DNA of 64,000 nucleotides from Hyposmocoma kahamanoa. Lineage: Eukaryota > Arthropoda > Insecta > Lepidoptera > Cosmopterigidae. The position numbers and the translations under genes were made by a program. Shown in pieces: positions 33,206 through 45,093 of this stretch. Within the stretch, counting starts at the first letter, position 1. Each line of letters opens with the position of its first letter. The DNA is taken from contig NW_020653200.1 in assembly GCF_003589595.1 (NCBI RefSeq), positions 549,626 to 613,625 on the forward strand, in the 5' to 3' direction. The notes beneath the pieces were generated by a model, which saw nothing but the letters and a program-made list of their open reading frames with translations, searched no databases and had not been told where the DNA came from.

Positions 33206-34029
33206 TGCATATTTATTTAAACAAATAAGAATCGCTTGTAAAACTTAAATTCAATTATTGCTATGGAATAAACGCAAAATATATACCACTTAAGAGAGCG
33301 TCTATAAAATATCTGGTCCGGGCAGGGACAGAAAGCTTCAAACGAGGTCAAAAAGGGACCACGTGGTTTAACCACACATTATTTATGATGTTTGAGATGT
33401 TATAATATAATAGAAGATGAAACTAATTTCTTCTTCTTCATAAGCCATCTTCTAGTGAGGTCGGCGGTCATAATGGCAATCTGAACTTGGACTCTGCAGC
33501 TCTGAATAATGATCGGGTGTGCTCAAATTTCTGAGCTCCTATTCTATTCTCCTTCCTCCTACATTTCTCTTTCCTTGTATTTTGTCTTTTTGACAACAGC
33601 TAATTTTAAACCTAACGGACAAAGTCGCATCGTATAAAAAAACATAGATGGTTTTACTATTGTTTGTGAAACAGAACGCGTGGTAAAACTGATTGACAAT
33701 AGCTCTCACGCATTGAAATCCATAAAAAAAAACCATCTACGAGTTTACTACTGAAATGCATTAATAGTCATAACAAAAAAGTACGCCGTTATTGATTCTG
33801 TACAATAAAAAAAAATTGTAAGTGACTAGAAATCGATGAATGTATTTCCTTACCTGACGGTATGATTTTATACAAACCATTATGCGTATTTTTATCTGTA
33901 CCGTTAAAGCTATTAGGAAACCACGACTTTTTTGTATGCAAATAGTGCACGACACTAATACACGATCGACGCAATTTATGACATTGCATAGTGAAATCTA
34001 TCAAATTATACATCATGCTTTTACAAGAT

Positions 34030-34220
34030 CAAGACGATTGGTATGACAAAAGGGACAGTGCTAATATGTCAAATTGTACACTACGCATGCTTACGACTGA
34101 CGCGGTTGATATGACAGTGGTTAGTGCAATGCTGTCCAATTATACATTACGCGCGAATACATAATTAACCAGGTTGACATGACATTGGTTAGAGTGAAGC
34201 TGTTAAACTATACTGTTCTT
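34030..34220. repeat. Degenerate tandem repeat, period about 70 bases
   Basis: Three imperfect units start near 34036, 34107 and 34172 (GATTGGTATGACAAAAGG; GGTTGATATGACAGTGG; GGTTGACATGACATTGG). Each is followed by a GTGCAATGCTGTCCAATTATA-like block. Confidence 0.45.
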
Positions 34221-34734
34221 GTTACACATTCAAGAACAGAAGCGGTATCTACGACACAGGACATTACCGCGTTGCGGTTATTAGATTATGTTTACATTCT
34301 TACTAGAATTACAATACAAAATTGTTACACAGAGTAAGTGATACTACTGTGTGTACTTGATTGTACGACAGGAATATTGAAATAATTTAATGCTCAGTAG
34401 CAAATAGTGACTCGTCGCCTCGACATCACGGCACGCAAACGAAAAACCAAAAAAAAGCGGAAGTTCCGACTCTAACGCATAGGAACTCTTTGTACTATTT
34501 AGATAATTTTAATAAAACAAAAGGAACGCACGATATCGACTTTGTAGTATGTCATGGCACAAACTATAATGTTAAGTGTAAAGCAATAGAACGAAGTAAC
34601 AAAGAATAATATACTTTTCATTTAATTATGAGAAAAATCGACGACGACCATAACAGTGTCTTCCAAGTTATTTTCAAATTGCAAGCGTTAAAGAGTGGGA
34701 AAAGTTTTTGGTTTAGAATAAAACGAAGACATAC

Positions 34735-35256
34735 ACAATATCCGTCCGAAACGAGCGAATTGAGACTCAAAGAACGAGCGTTGAGCGAACCGAAGGCGTC
34801 GAGAGCAGTCAGCGACCGCGACTTCTCTTTGCTAAGGTTCTTGCGATTCTTCCTCTCGGGTCGCACTGGAGGTACATCCGGCTCCGGCAATACTTCCGTC
34901 ACTTTTGCCGGTGGCACTGCCTTCGGCTTAAAGTTCTTTTGACTCGCCAATAACTTCTTGTCCAACTTTTTTAACACTGGCGTCATTAAATTCAACGACC
35001 CTAATGATACCCCGCTCAAGTATACCCCTCCGTACCCAGAACTCGTACCCCCATAAATTCCGACTCCCGGCCGCCCGAACCCGGCACTGTATGGATTGTA
35101 GTTCCTGTAGCTATTTGGACTGTACGAGTTCGAATAATTGTTCGAATAGGGATTGTACTGGTTGCTGAGCACCGAGCTGAGCATGCTCGGAGACGAGCCA
35201 TAGTGAGAAGTGAGGCTGCGTGGCCGCGACGTGTAACGATCCTGTTTCCGACTCAT
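34735..35256 (-). CDS. Mbs: Internal alternative first coding exon of Mbs (predicted short isoform)
   Basis: ATG at 35256-35254 has A at -3 (GACAATGAG). The frame stays open for 174 codons and meets a GTATGT donor at 34734 exactly in phase 0, so it can splice to 32970 (phase 0). The N-terminal 60 residues are Ser/Tyr/Asn-rich (S-N-S-Y-S-P-N-S-Y-R-N-Y-N), followed by a Gly-rich patch, L-K-K-L-D-K-K-L-L-A-S-Q, a Pro-rich P-E-P-D-V-P-P-V-R-P, and Ser-rich S-R-S-L-T-A-L-D-A-F-G-S-L-N. I recognise no domain. GC-rich DNA upstream may be a promoter. A short MYPT product made of C-terminal coiled coils is known in vertebrates (the small M20/M21 subunit of PPP1R12B), so this is plausible by analogy. 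Otherwise it is an independent small gene; transcription is inferred. Confidence 0.68.
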
Positions 35257-35500
35257 TGTCGATCACATCACTGACGCGAGCGACCGGCGCGGTACATGAA
35301 AACACACTGCCGCGACTGCTTCAACTGTTTCACGAGTTTTATTTCCATGTGAAAATATTGTAGGCGGCCACACTGCGGCGGCCCCAAACGGCGCGACACG
35401 GGCGCGGTCGCGGTGTGACGCACTAACACAATCAGACGGGGATACACGAGGCCACGTGAGGCCATCACCTGTAAATATATCCGCCAACTATACAACGTCC
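35257..35500 (-). promoter_or_regulatory. CpG-rich region upstream of the internal Mbs start
   Basis: GC- and CpG-rich sequence (GGCGCGACACGGGCGCGGTCG, around 35389-35415) in an otherwise AT-rich intron lies directly 5' of the ATG at 35256 on the minus strand. No TATA box is evident. Promoter activity is inferred from composition and position only. Confidence 0.35.
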
Positions 35501-37064
35501 AGGCGACGATAACCGCTAACGGTCGCAGGAAGTTGGCGCTCACACTACTTTCTTTTCTATGTTTACACATAAGCCTGTACCTTACCAATTTTAACACTGC
35601 TTGTCCGCGTAGGTCAGAAAATGGAGATTACATTATAAGCTATTATTTTAGGCGACGCCTCATCGATCAGTTAACGGTTTCCTTCAAAATTGGCAAGTGG
35701 AGCGAAGGCCGCACAGATGCGCGAGTCCGGCCCACTCAGGCAGGTACGCACGCGTTGCTCTTAAAATACCCACCGCACTATATTATAACTAACATAAACA
35801 TCAAGTCGCGGCAGCTCATAAGAACCGAATGCAGGGCGGCAGCGCCACTGTTGTGGCAAAACAAAAGCGAGCCGCAAACATACGAACATAAACACAAAGC
35901 TGAATATTATCGACCGCTGAACTAACGGACCATTTACCTGACAACATGGAATGCTTCGCTCCTATTTCGTAACGTGTCGAAAAGCGGAATAAGCTATTCG
36001 CCTCCATTGTTGAGTTTAAGTAAATCGTCATTTACACAATATTTATAGCGTCATATACTATCTAAAATGTACATAATGCCTATTACCGTTAAGCCCCAAA
36101 CGCTAAGGGTACGTTGCCTTTGAACAGCGACGAAGTTGAAGACGAGCTCGGGTTTTTGTCCCCGCTATAAATAATATCCATTCTCAAGTTTACGCGGCTG
36201 CGACTGGTGTGACCCAAATACTGTTTGTACTGCTGGAATCCACCAAACGCTGGATAACACAAATAGCCACTTGTAAATAGAAAGATTTCAAAACTGCGCA
36301 GCATTTTCGTAGTCAGTGAAAATAATCGATACGACAACATTTTCAAACAAATTCGTGGGCTGAAATCGCGATTTTCTATTACAAAATAACAAACATGCAA
36401 TCTCAGATGTTGAGTAACACCTACTTGCAAATGTTACATTTTAAAACTTAGCTACGATCTAAATATCTGTTCACAAAATCGCATCCTTTATTGTAACTAC
36501 AATCTGGTAACATTTTCACTTGAGTAGCTGTGATGTTTAACCAGTTAAAACATTCTGTCACGTACTTCGGAAAACCACAAGCTGCCACCACCGACCCACC
36601 ATCATTAGAATTATTCCGCATTGACATATTAAATCATGGAGACAACTACTATTTTGCCCCATTTCAAGTAGAATTAACGACGTATGACTGCGCGGAATTA
36701 ATGTCCCGAGAGAAATAATCTCTCAAAACAATTGATATCTCAATTGTTTCATTGATATACAAAAGTTTATCAACTTTACACTAAATGCAACTAAGATCCT
36801 GTGCCTTTACTATGAGTTTAGAGTAGACATGAGTACCGCGCCGGCGCGTCGCCGTCGCCGCGTTTTTCCTCGCGCCAGCGCTGCCGACAAATGCAATCGG
36901 CGCGCCGTTCAGTATTATAGCTTCCGTATTGTGTATCTGAAAACGGCGACGCCAGAAAATGACTTTTCTAAGATAAAACTTTTTTTTTTATAAAATGTAA
37001 GTTCGCATTTGACCTCCATCTAACCTGATGGAAAGTGACGATGAAGTCAACGATAGATGAATGC

Positions 37065-39570
37065 CTATTCACTTTTGCCATGAAAAGTTATAACGTTCAG
37101 GGAACAAGTCTGCAAGCAGGGAATTCCACTCCATTGCCGTTCGCCATATAAATGTGGAAGCGTAACGCTTCGAGCGAATCTTTGGAATATCCACAACATA
37201 GAGGTGGAACCCAAGTCTATGCCTAGCCCCCGGTGATGGAAAGGGGAAAGCGGAATTAAATCGTGTAATTCCATCGCACACTCTCCATGATATATCCTGT
37301 AAAATACCGATAAGCTGGTAACTTTACGGCGGTGTTCAAGGCTCTGCAGCTTCGCCTCCACTAATTCCAAGTCACCTATAAGCTTCTGGGCACAGTAGTC
37401 AATTGAATCAAAGGTGGCCAGTTGGTATGTAACAGAGCCACCCGAAAGGTGGCAACAGTACTCCATGCACGACCGGACTTGTGCTTAGTACAGCTGAAGC
37501 AACTGTCCCTATCTACCGACCCGAGATGGTCCTATCTACCGACCCGAGAGATAGGATTTTCCGGAGAGACTACGGGCTCGACGGCAAGACCAGGGCACAG
37601 CGGGCGTCCGGGCCATGCCCTCCGTCAATGATATGCCTTTGCGTCTCTGGCGGACCCGGACTTGGGTGTGGACTCGCTGGGATTTGTCGTTAGCTGCAGA
37701 GACGGACATGTTTGAATGCCCCGGTTTTGCATGTGTCCGGGACGTCTGTCTTACGAGCAGCTAGCGCGTCTTAGTACCGGTCTAGTTGAGGACCTGTATG
37801 CGCGGGTCACGTGAGTTGCCCTTTAAGTTGGAAGCTATGTCCCGACTTTGTCGAAGGACACTGCGACTGGCATCTCCGGCACTAGTCCGGAGAGCGAGTA
37901 AAGGACTAGCTAGATATCCTCCGGTCCCTCCAGCCGCTTAGGTTATTGGGAACTGGAGAAAAAACGTCGTTTTTCGGCGTCGGGAAGTGACCTTACAGCT
38001 CCGCCACCAATGCGGAAATATGGCAATGGACTCAGAGTCCACGGCTTAGCGGTGGCAACTGCCAGTTGTGCAATGCGCAACGAGAAGCGAGCGTGACTAT
38101 AGCTCCGGTACCTATCTGAAAAATAGGGAGGGTACTGTACGTGCACCCGGGGCGGTTCACCCGAGGCACTAGCCTCTCGAAGAACCGGATGAAGTCAAGT
38201 GACAGAGGTCTGTGAGAACCCTGTACACTGGCTGATCTGGGGTCAGAACCTGAACTTGTAAGGTTCCTGTGCGCACACAAGTTATAGTGTCTTTCTCGAA
38301 TGCCTAAGGGTAGGTAGGGAGGGTCACTATAATCAAAACTAACGTGGAAAGGTATGGTGCTTGTTCCGGTGTGAAGTAACGCCTCACCCTGGAAATGATC
38401 CCAAGCTTCCTTGCTGCACGTTTGGTCGTGGATTCAATGTATCTGCCGAAGCACAAATTGGACGACAGGTCCAGTCCAAGTAGTAGTAAGAGACGGTCGG
38501 CTATCGGTATGGATAGGTAAATCACAAAATGTCGGAGTCAGCTCAAAGGGACTCCGTTTTGTGGAGAATAGACACGCCTGCGTTTTAGTAACGTTAAATT
38601 TGGCATCGCCCCAACCGAAGACTGCTTTGAGTGTCAAATCCAAATGGCTAACCATGAACTCTCGATAAGACTGGATTTCCTCTCCACTGACCCTTGCATT
38701 GGTCAAGTACCTATCTACAACTGTGTTATCATCAGCATACGCAAAGGTACTTGGAATTAACATATCATTGATATGCAGCAGAAAGAGATAGATTCCTCAG
38801 GGTTCCGTACAGAAAGTACGGAACCCTGAGGAATCTATCGCCATATGTTCGGAAGAGGAGCCTTCTAAGACAACTCGAATCGAACGTTCGCTCAAGAAAT
38901 CCGAGGTCCAATTGCAAAGGTCAGTGGGAAGCCCATAAGAGGGAAGGTTAGTTAAAAGGTTTGCGTGCCAGCCCCTGTCAAAGGCTTTAGAAATATCCAA
39001 AAACACTGCAAGTGCTTCACCTTGCTGTTCTGTAGCCTCGCTCCATATATGACAGGCATACACAAGAAGATCCCCAATTGATCTCCCTCGTCGGAATCCG
39101 TACTGGCGATCACTGAGGAGGTCGTTGTCTTCAAGGTACGATAGGGACGGTTGTTGAGTACACGCTGCATAGTCTTGCAGAGTATGGAAGTGACTGAGAT
39201 AGGTCTATAGTTGACAGGGTCAATTCTGCTTCCCTTTTTCGATACAGGTTCCACGTTTGCAAGCTTCCACGACATGCGAACTATACCAGTCTCAAGCGAG
39301 AGGCGGTACAGGCGTAGGCGTATGAGAACAGGAGACAACTCAGGCGCACAGTTACATAGGACTAGTGCTTGAAATCCATCTAGCCCGCTAGCTTTATTCA
39401 CGTCTAAGTTCTAAGTACCTCTTTTCGGCGTATGCGAATTGGCGCCACAATGCATTGTGGTAAGATTAGAACCAGACGCGAACTCTTTGCAAAGAGTGAG
39501 GCAAAAAATTTGCCTTGTCATCTGCAGTATAGGCCAAAGTGCCGTCTGGCGTCAGCAGAGGTGACATAGA
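37065..39570 (-). mobile_element. Jockey-type LINE, 5'-truncated, frameshifted, with an insertion
   Basis: Minus-strand frames give the RT order: N-K-A-S-G-L-D-G-F-Q (about 39400), N-Y-R-P-I-S-V-T-S (about 39215), F-L-D-I-S-K-A-F-D (about 38990), I-P-Q-G-S-V-L-S (about 38800), F-A-Y-A-D-D-N-T-V (catalytic, 38743-38720), A-A-R-K-L-G-I-I (about 38420), then S-L-S-V-F-Y-R-I-Y-H-G-E-C and S-P-F-H-H-R near the 3' end. Endonuclease and ORF1 are missing. Several frameshifts, a 24-bp palindrome (38787-38839) and a GC-rich insertion (37513-38355) disrupt it. It lies in the 18.9-kb Mbs intron in the same orientation as Mbs. Confidence 0.85.
37513..38355. other. GC-rich insertion of unknown origin inside the LINE
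   Basis: The LINE reading R-R-Y-F-T-P-E-Q stops near 38358 and resumes as G-Q-L-L-Q-L-Y near 37512. Between them are about 840 bases of much higher GC than the surroundings, beginning with a near-tandem CTATCTACCGACCCGAGA at 37513 and 37536. No convincing ORF or known element is recognised. It could be the 5' UTR or 3' end of another LINE. Confidence 0.5.
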
Positions 39571-39659
39571 TAGGCGACAAAAGTTAGTTAGTGACTTTGT
39601 ATTTAAACATGTTTTGTTAAAAAAATTAATTTGTCAATTTCTGGCGTCGCCATTTTCAC

Positions 39660-42283
39660 TTGTTTGGAAAAAGACAAGACTTTATTTTTATTTTTTTAGT
39701 ACATTAAATCATTAAACATTTCGCTGTCTAATAACGCAGTATCGCAGATTACTACGATTTTGAACTAAGAATACAGTTACAAGCAAAGCAAGCAAGCTAA
39801 ACTTTATCATAAATAAGACACCTAAAAGAAATGTTAAATTGCGGCTCGTCCAATAAGCGAGTGCTATCCAAGGCACCATCTCAGAATTTTCATAAAAACG
39901 AAACAAGTTAAAACATGAATATAATGATTTATAATGAGCTAATACGGTGGATGAGGCAACACATGCCACGGTTTTTGATAGTTTTATAAATACATATGTG
40001 TGTGGTTTGGCATTACATGACGAAATACGACACCTTTACGGCTTAAAACTATACCGCCTATTTTTAAAATGCGCCCTAAAACATATTTTTTTGATGACCA
40101 TAGACAATGTAACATTTTAAAAGAAAAAAATCTTATTTTGTTTAAAGTTAGCTAGTAAAAATGGCATAGACTTTTTTGCCAGCTCATTATTCATACAATA
40201 TTTTAAAAGTATGATTTATAAACCATAACGTTTATATACGAGTCCGTATCGATTACTATTTACATCCAATCTGCTCCAATCTAGTCCATAGCGTTCCACA
40301 TCCATAAAGATTTGCATATTAATAAAATGACGTCATGCGGCCATGTGCACGAAACTGAACGCCCACCAGTGGATGGCACTAAACATATTCTTAATAGACA
40401 TTAGCCATTTCACGAGAATAAATTCCGATTTTAGACATCGTAATGTAGTGTCTTAAAATATTGGTTTTTTTATCTCCAAAATGTGTTTCCTGCAATAATG
40501 AAGCGTAACGGCGGCTTGGCAAAGCGTTAAATGTGTTAGTATAACAATGGTAGTAATCAAAGCACCGAAAAGTAAATTAAAAATGAACTTATTTAAATTA
40601 CGAATATTACCGCGTTCTTTACTAAACTACCGAAAATACTACCTCTTTAAAATTGGTACTATTTTCCTTTCGGAACTTTAGTATATTATTCGGCAGTAGT
40701 TTCTTTTCGTAAATTGTGATTTAAAGAAATTCTCGATTGTTTGGTTAGCGTGATTAATATTGTCGCTATTTCTGAGTTTATTTTTAAGTAGTTCATTTTA
40801 ACGAAGCTTAGTGATATAGTTAGCCACAATTCGCTGCAAATTTATTTGCTTTTCGGAACCGTTGTTATTTCCCAAACAACATTGTATTCTAACTCCAATC
40901 ATGTTTGTAGCAATAAAAAGAATGTCGACATCGTCAATCAGATTACTAGATAAGCAATCCCGGGGGTAGATTTCTTAATTAGTGCCTTGTATTATATTGT
41001 TCTTAAATAGGCGCCTTGACGTCGAGTTGCGGATACCAGCCCGTTACACCAAGTACCAAGTATATTGTTCTTGAATATTTTCGATATTTCTTCATTCTTT
41101 ATCGTTTAGGTGTCAGCGTGACCATTACGAGCTATAGCAGAAAACTATAATTCTTTACCTTTAAGTAAAATATTATAGATTGCAATACATGTCAAATAGT
41201 TTTGATTTAATTTTGGTGTTGAATTTTGACTCTGATCATTTAAAAAGAAAATCTAATATATAAAAGCTTTACAAAACAAATTGTAAAAATAATATGTAGC
41301 GGCGTAACTTCAAACTTCTCTACGCCATAGGATATTGATTTCAAAGCGAGCAATTTGTTTACGTGCTTTCTGAGAATTATATTATTTATATAACTTTTCA
41401 CTTGCGTAACGCTAAAAATTCTTTTGATCTAGTGGTTCAGTAGTTAAAAAAATATTTTAACCTTTGAATATTATAAAGATAATATTATAATAATAAATGT
41501 TAAGTGCATGGGTAAGAAAAATTACTATCAAGTAATTTTGTGTCAGGTCTGTCCACATTATGCAACGTGTCTGAACACTATATTTCATATACATAGGTGA
41601 ACGGTGATTTGATTGATAAAAATTAAAAATATAAAATATCTTTTAACACAAATTTATAAGTTATTTTCCTATTATTACTAACAAAACTTGTTAACTAAAA
41701 TAAAATAATTTTAATTTTTACATTTTTTCCTCGACAATGCTCGTAAATTGTTTGCATTACTTGTAAAAAACGAACACGGAAAGTTTGTCATTTACGTACA
41801 TGTCATTTACGAGTGACTTCGTCCCAGTCAGGGCATGCAAAGGAAGTATTCATAACTGTCCACTTCTCTAAACTTAAAATCTACCTCCCCTGATATATAT
41901 AATATATGATATACTGATAATAATAAAAAAGGCGTTAATATAAACTAAAGTGTTGTGGTATTCTTTTCTTTGCCTTTTTCTATATTCGTCGCGAAATAAA
42001 ATTCTATTGAGAAGGGCGACGCTTAAACAAACGTAAATGCTTGTAAATACCGTGTGAAATATTACGTTTAATTTTAATTAACATTTTGTATTTTCTATTA
42101 TAAATCTTCTTCTCTTTCAATTTCCTCAAACAATATGAGGTAATAATAGATTATTTCGTCACACTGTTTGAGAAAATCACTATATAAGCGTCGGCGGGAA
42201 CGGGGATTACTTGACTCGTATTAACACACAATTGTAACTTATACTCGTCTAGCAATCCCTTACTTCCCGGCCTCTGCAATTTA
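39660..42283. other. Part of the 18.9-kb Mbs intron, nothing recognised
   Basis: Very AT-rich sequence without exon-like blocks or identifiable repeats. Confidence 0.4.
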
Positions 42284-42400
42284 TTATTGATACAAAGATC
42301 GAACACAAAGAAAAAATCCTTAGATCTGATTGGGCTGAAACCAGCGTCTGTTGGCAGGCCAGGGCCACCGTCCTTAACCAACCGAGCTATGGAAGAGGGT
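42284..42400 (-). repeat. tRNA-derived SINE family C, copy 2
   Basis: On the minus strand, CATAGCTCGGTTGGTTAAGG and GCTGGTTTCAGCCC are followed by GATCTAAGGATTTTTTCTTT and GTGTTCGATCTTTGTAT. The tail is shared with 3255-3365. The B box is degraded. Confidence 0.6.
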
Positions 42401-42899
42401 ACTGAATGTTGGGCTTGGCAAAAAAGCAGCAAGTTAGTTCTAATTTCCTTTTTGTTTTGCCGTATTTTGTGACGTATAATATATCAATTCACAACACGGT
42501 AAAAAAATCAGTCAAGGGGCAAACCTGACATGTAAAATAATTTTAGGGCTAGTTCTTGACCTAAAATACTCGTTTTCTTCTAACGTTGACGGAAACAGCG
42601 ATCCGGATTCATGTGTCACTTATGTGGCTGTTATTCATCTATATGAATAACAGTTGGATTGAAGCCAGTATGTCACATCCGTCACCTAATCTGCCGTTTG
42701 TCAAGCGATCGGTAACATTCATTATATACTCCCGGACACAATTCGAGTCACCTAGCAGTTGTTGTATTAAATGCCAAGTTTAAAAAAAAAATGTTAGATT
42801 GATCAAAATCTATAAACAAGCTGGTATACTAAACATCATTTCCATATGCCCTTGTTAAAAATTTGAATATATAAAACGGAATTTTTGAAAATGCAAAAA

Positions 42900-44420
42900 G
42901 CTCTACACATTAGAAATCCAAGGAGACTTGTTTAGATGGGTTAAATCATATATTTCAAACAGACGTCAAGCAGTAGTGATTGGAGGTAATAGGTCTGATT
43001 TTATACCAATTCCATCCGGCGTGCCGCAAGGATCACACTTAGGACTCTTATTCTATAACGCATTCTTGTACGACATTGACAAGTGCTTTGTTCACTCTGA
43101 GTTTCTTTTATATGCAGACGACAAAAAAGTATTTCTCAAAATAAATTCTTCTGAAGTCTGCTTAAAGCTACAGAGTGACTTTATTCGACTCTCAGAGTAT
43201 TATGATTGAAACAGAATTAGTGTCAACATTGAGAAAAGCGTTAAGATGACTTTCTCCCATAAGATAAACACCGTACCCTAACGACTATAGCATTAATAAT
43301 ATATACGTAAACCCATGTAATGACGTACGGGACCTCGGTATTAAACCTTAGATAGCAAAATGATGTACGATAAACACATTGCTACTATTATTAACAGGGC
43401 TTATAGGAATCTAGGATTTATAAAACACGTGTGCAAGCAGTTTTCTGATATAGAAAGTTTAAAAATTGTTTAATATGCCTTCGTGCGTAGTATTTTGGAA
43501 TTTGGTAGTGTCATCTGGTCGCCCGATATGCTTTTTATTATAAAAATATTGAGCACATACAAAAAATGTTCATAAAATTTCTTAGTTTTAAGAGTAGAAA
43601 AAAGTTCACCACGTACGAGGAAGCCTGCAAATACTTTAGTATACATCGCTTATTTGGTGCTACATTGATGTAATTGTAATTTTGGCAAATTTGGATAAAG
43701 GATGTTAATATGTAATTAATTAAGTCTTAATTCAATTATGCCAAAATTGCAATTAAGTCAATGTTGCACTAAATGAGCGACATAGCCTTTCTGATAGAAG
43801 ACAGCTTCTTGACATCGCCTTCCTCCACGATATTGTTAACGCTCGCCTTGACAGCCCTGCCCTGGTATCATTGTTTCGTCTTGTTGTGCCCCATCATCAA
43901 TCTCGTAACCAACTTCGTAAAGTTTTTTACGTTCCACCAAGCCGTACGAACTATAGCCAGAACGAGATCGTCTCACGCCTTACAACAACGTACAACAACT
44001 CTTTCAGTACAATTGACATTTTCGCGAATACTAAGCATTCGTTTAAACGGCATATTCGAGAGTTCTCCTTAGCTGTTATCTAATTTTTTGTAATAATTGT
44101 TATACTGTATATTTAAAAAAATGTAACTGTACTATTTGTTATTTATCATTATTTTAATTTTTAATTTGGAACGTATTTTGCTGCAATTTTACAAATATTA
44201 TTATGATTACTAACTTTTTTTTCTTTTTCTTTTAAAATTTTTAATTTTTATTATCATTATTGTTACTTTTTGAATTTACATCAGCATTCAATGAACTCTA
44301 AACTCACTATGTCACGTCATGCCATTTTTTCAGTGATATCCTATAATTGGCAACACGTATTGTGCATGTAAATTAGTTTCACGTTTTACAATGTTTGCTG
44401 TTGGATGTCCTTTATAAATA
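42900..44420 (+). mobile_element. LINE relic: RT palm to 3' end, with an internal MITE
   Basis: The frame at 42928-43209 contains F-R-W-V-K-S-Y-I-S-N-R, S-G-V-P-Q-G-S-H-L-G and L-L-Y-A-D-D (catalytic, 43111-43122). Later frames continue to F-L-S-F-K-S-R, and after an insert to the C-terminal F-R-L-V-V-P-H-H-Q-S-R and S-F-K-R-H-I-R-E. A small palindromic insert (about 43665-43770) splits it. The 3' end is an AAATAAATAAATG tail near 44415. It is on the strand opposite to Mbs, is 5'-truncated and carries stops. Confidence 0.82.
43665..43770. mobile_element. Small MITE inside a LINE
   Basis: GTAATTGTAATTTTGGCAA and TATGCCAAAATTGCAATTAA are inverted and surround an AT-rich center. The LINE reading frame homology is interrupted exactly across this interval. 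Confidence 0.6.
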
Positions 44421-44809
44421 AATAAATGAAGAAAACTTATATTTTTAGTATTTTAGCCCTTTAAAAATAAAAATGCAAGGCGGCTCGCATTATATGTCCG
44501 GGTGTATGTAATCTTGGGTAAATGGGTGTATAACATTTGCATACACTACACGCAGTTTTCCCATCGGTTTCCACGGATTCCACTTTCCTAACCGCAATTT
44601 TGTCATGGTAAATTCGCCTTGGTCGGTCCTTTCAGCAACACTCTTCTCCACATTTCCGAACTACCTAAGCATTCCTGTTCTCTGCCTCCTTTTTTGCCAG
44701 GTCGCAGCGTTAACTTATCACGCTATTCTTTAATTGGTCCATCAGAGTTACTCCAGCTACACTTCTCAAAAATTTCATTTCGGCAAAAGAAAAAAGAAAT
44801 TAGTTTGGT

Positions 44810-45093
44810 CATTGACTTACAAATAAATGAACGACGGGTCTAATACAAAAACCACGAAAAAAATGTTCCAAGTCAACCGATTTAAACGTAGTGACATGTA
44901 AAGGAATATGAAAGCTAAAACGTTGAATTTAAATTGTAATGTCATCGCAGTACTGTCTAATTTTGCTTGCTTCGCTGTCAGTCGAACAAACGAAGACTAA
45001 AGCGTGAATGACGTTCTGTATACGATTTTAACGCTCTATAAGTTCGGACACTTTTTAGCGCGAACCCGACGTCCATATAATTGCAAATCAATG
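44810..45093. mobile_element. hAT-like MITE family F, copy 3
   Basis: CATTGACTTACAAATAAATG at the left, and inverted CATTGATTTGCAATTATATG at the right. It is flanked by AGTTTGGT and AGTTTAGT (8-bp duplication with one mismatch). It is collinear with copy 2 throughout. Confidence 0.8.

Larger units (their letters stand above)
36938..39659. mobile_element. MITE ends flanking a LINE insertion
   Basis: TGAAAACGGCGACGCCAGAA (36938 onward) and its near-perfect inverse (GTGAAAATGGCGACGCCAGA read on the minus strand from 39659) differ at 2 of 26 bases. They bracket the minus-strand LINE at 37065-39570. The simplest reading is a palindromic DNA element split by the LINE. Confidence 0.45.

Noticed and set aside
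34628..34942. 104-codon plus-strand frame
   Set aside because: Antisense shadow of the internal Mbs exon.
35533..35925. 130-codon plus-strand frame
   Set aside because: It lies opposite the candidate promoter region, has no domain, and its composition follows the local GC.
36089..36430. 113-codon minus-strand frame with a Ser-rich C-terminus, upstream of the internal Mbs exon
   Set aside because: The last 60 codons look somewhat coding-like and a possible acceptor precedes Q-Y-K-Q-Y-L-G, but there is no matching donor in phase and no family match.
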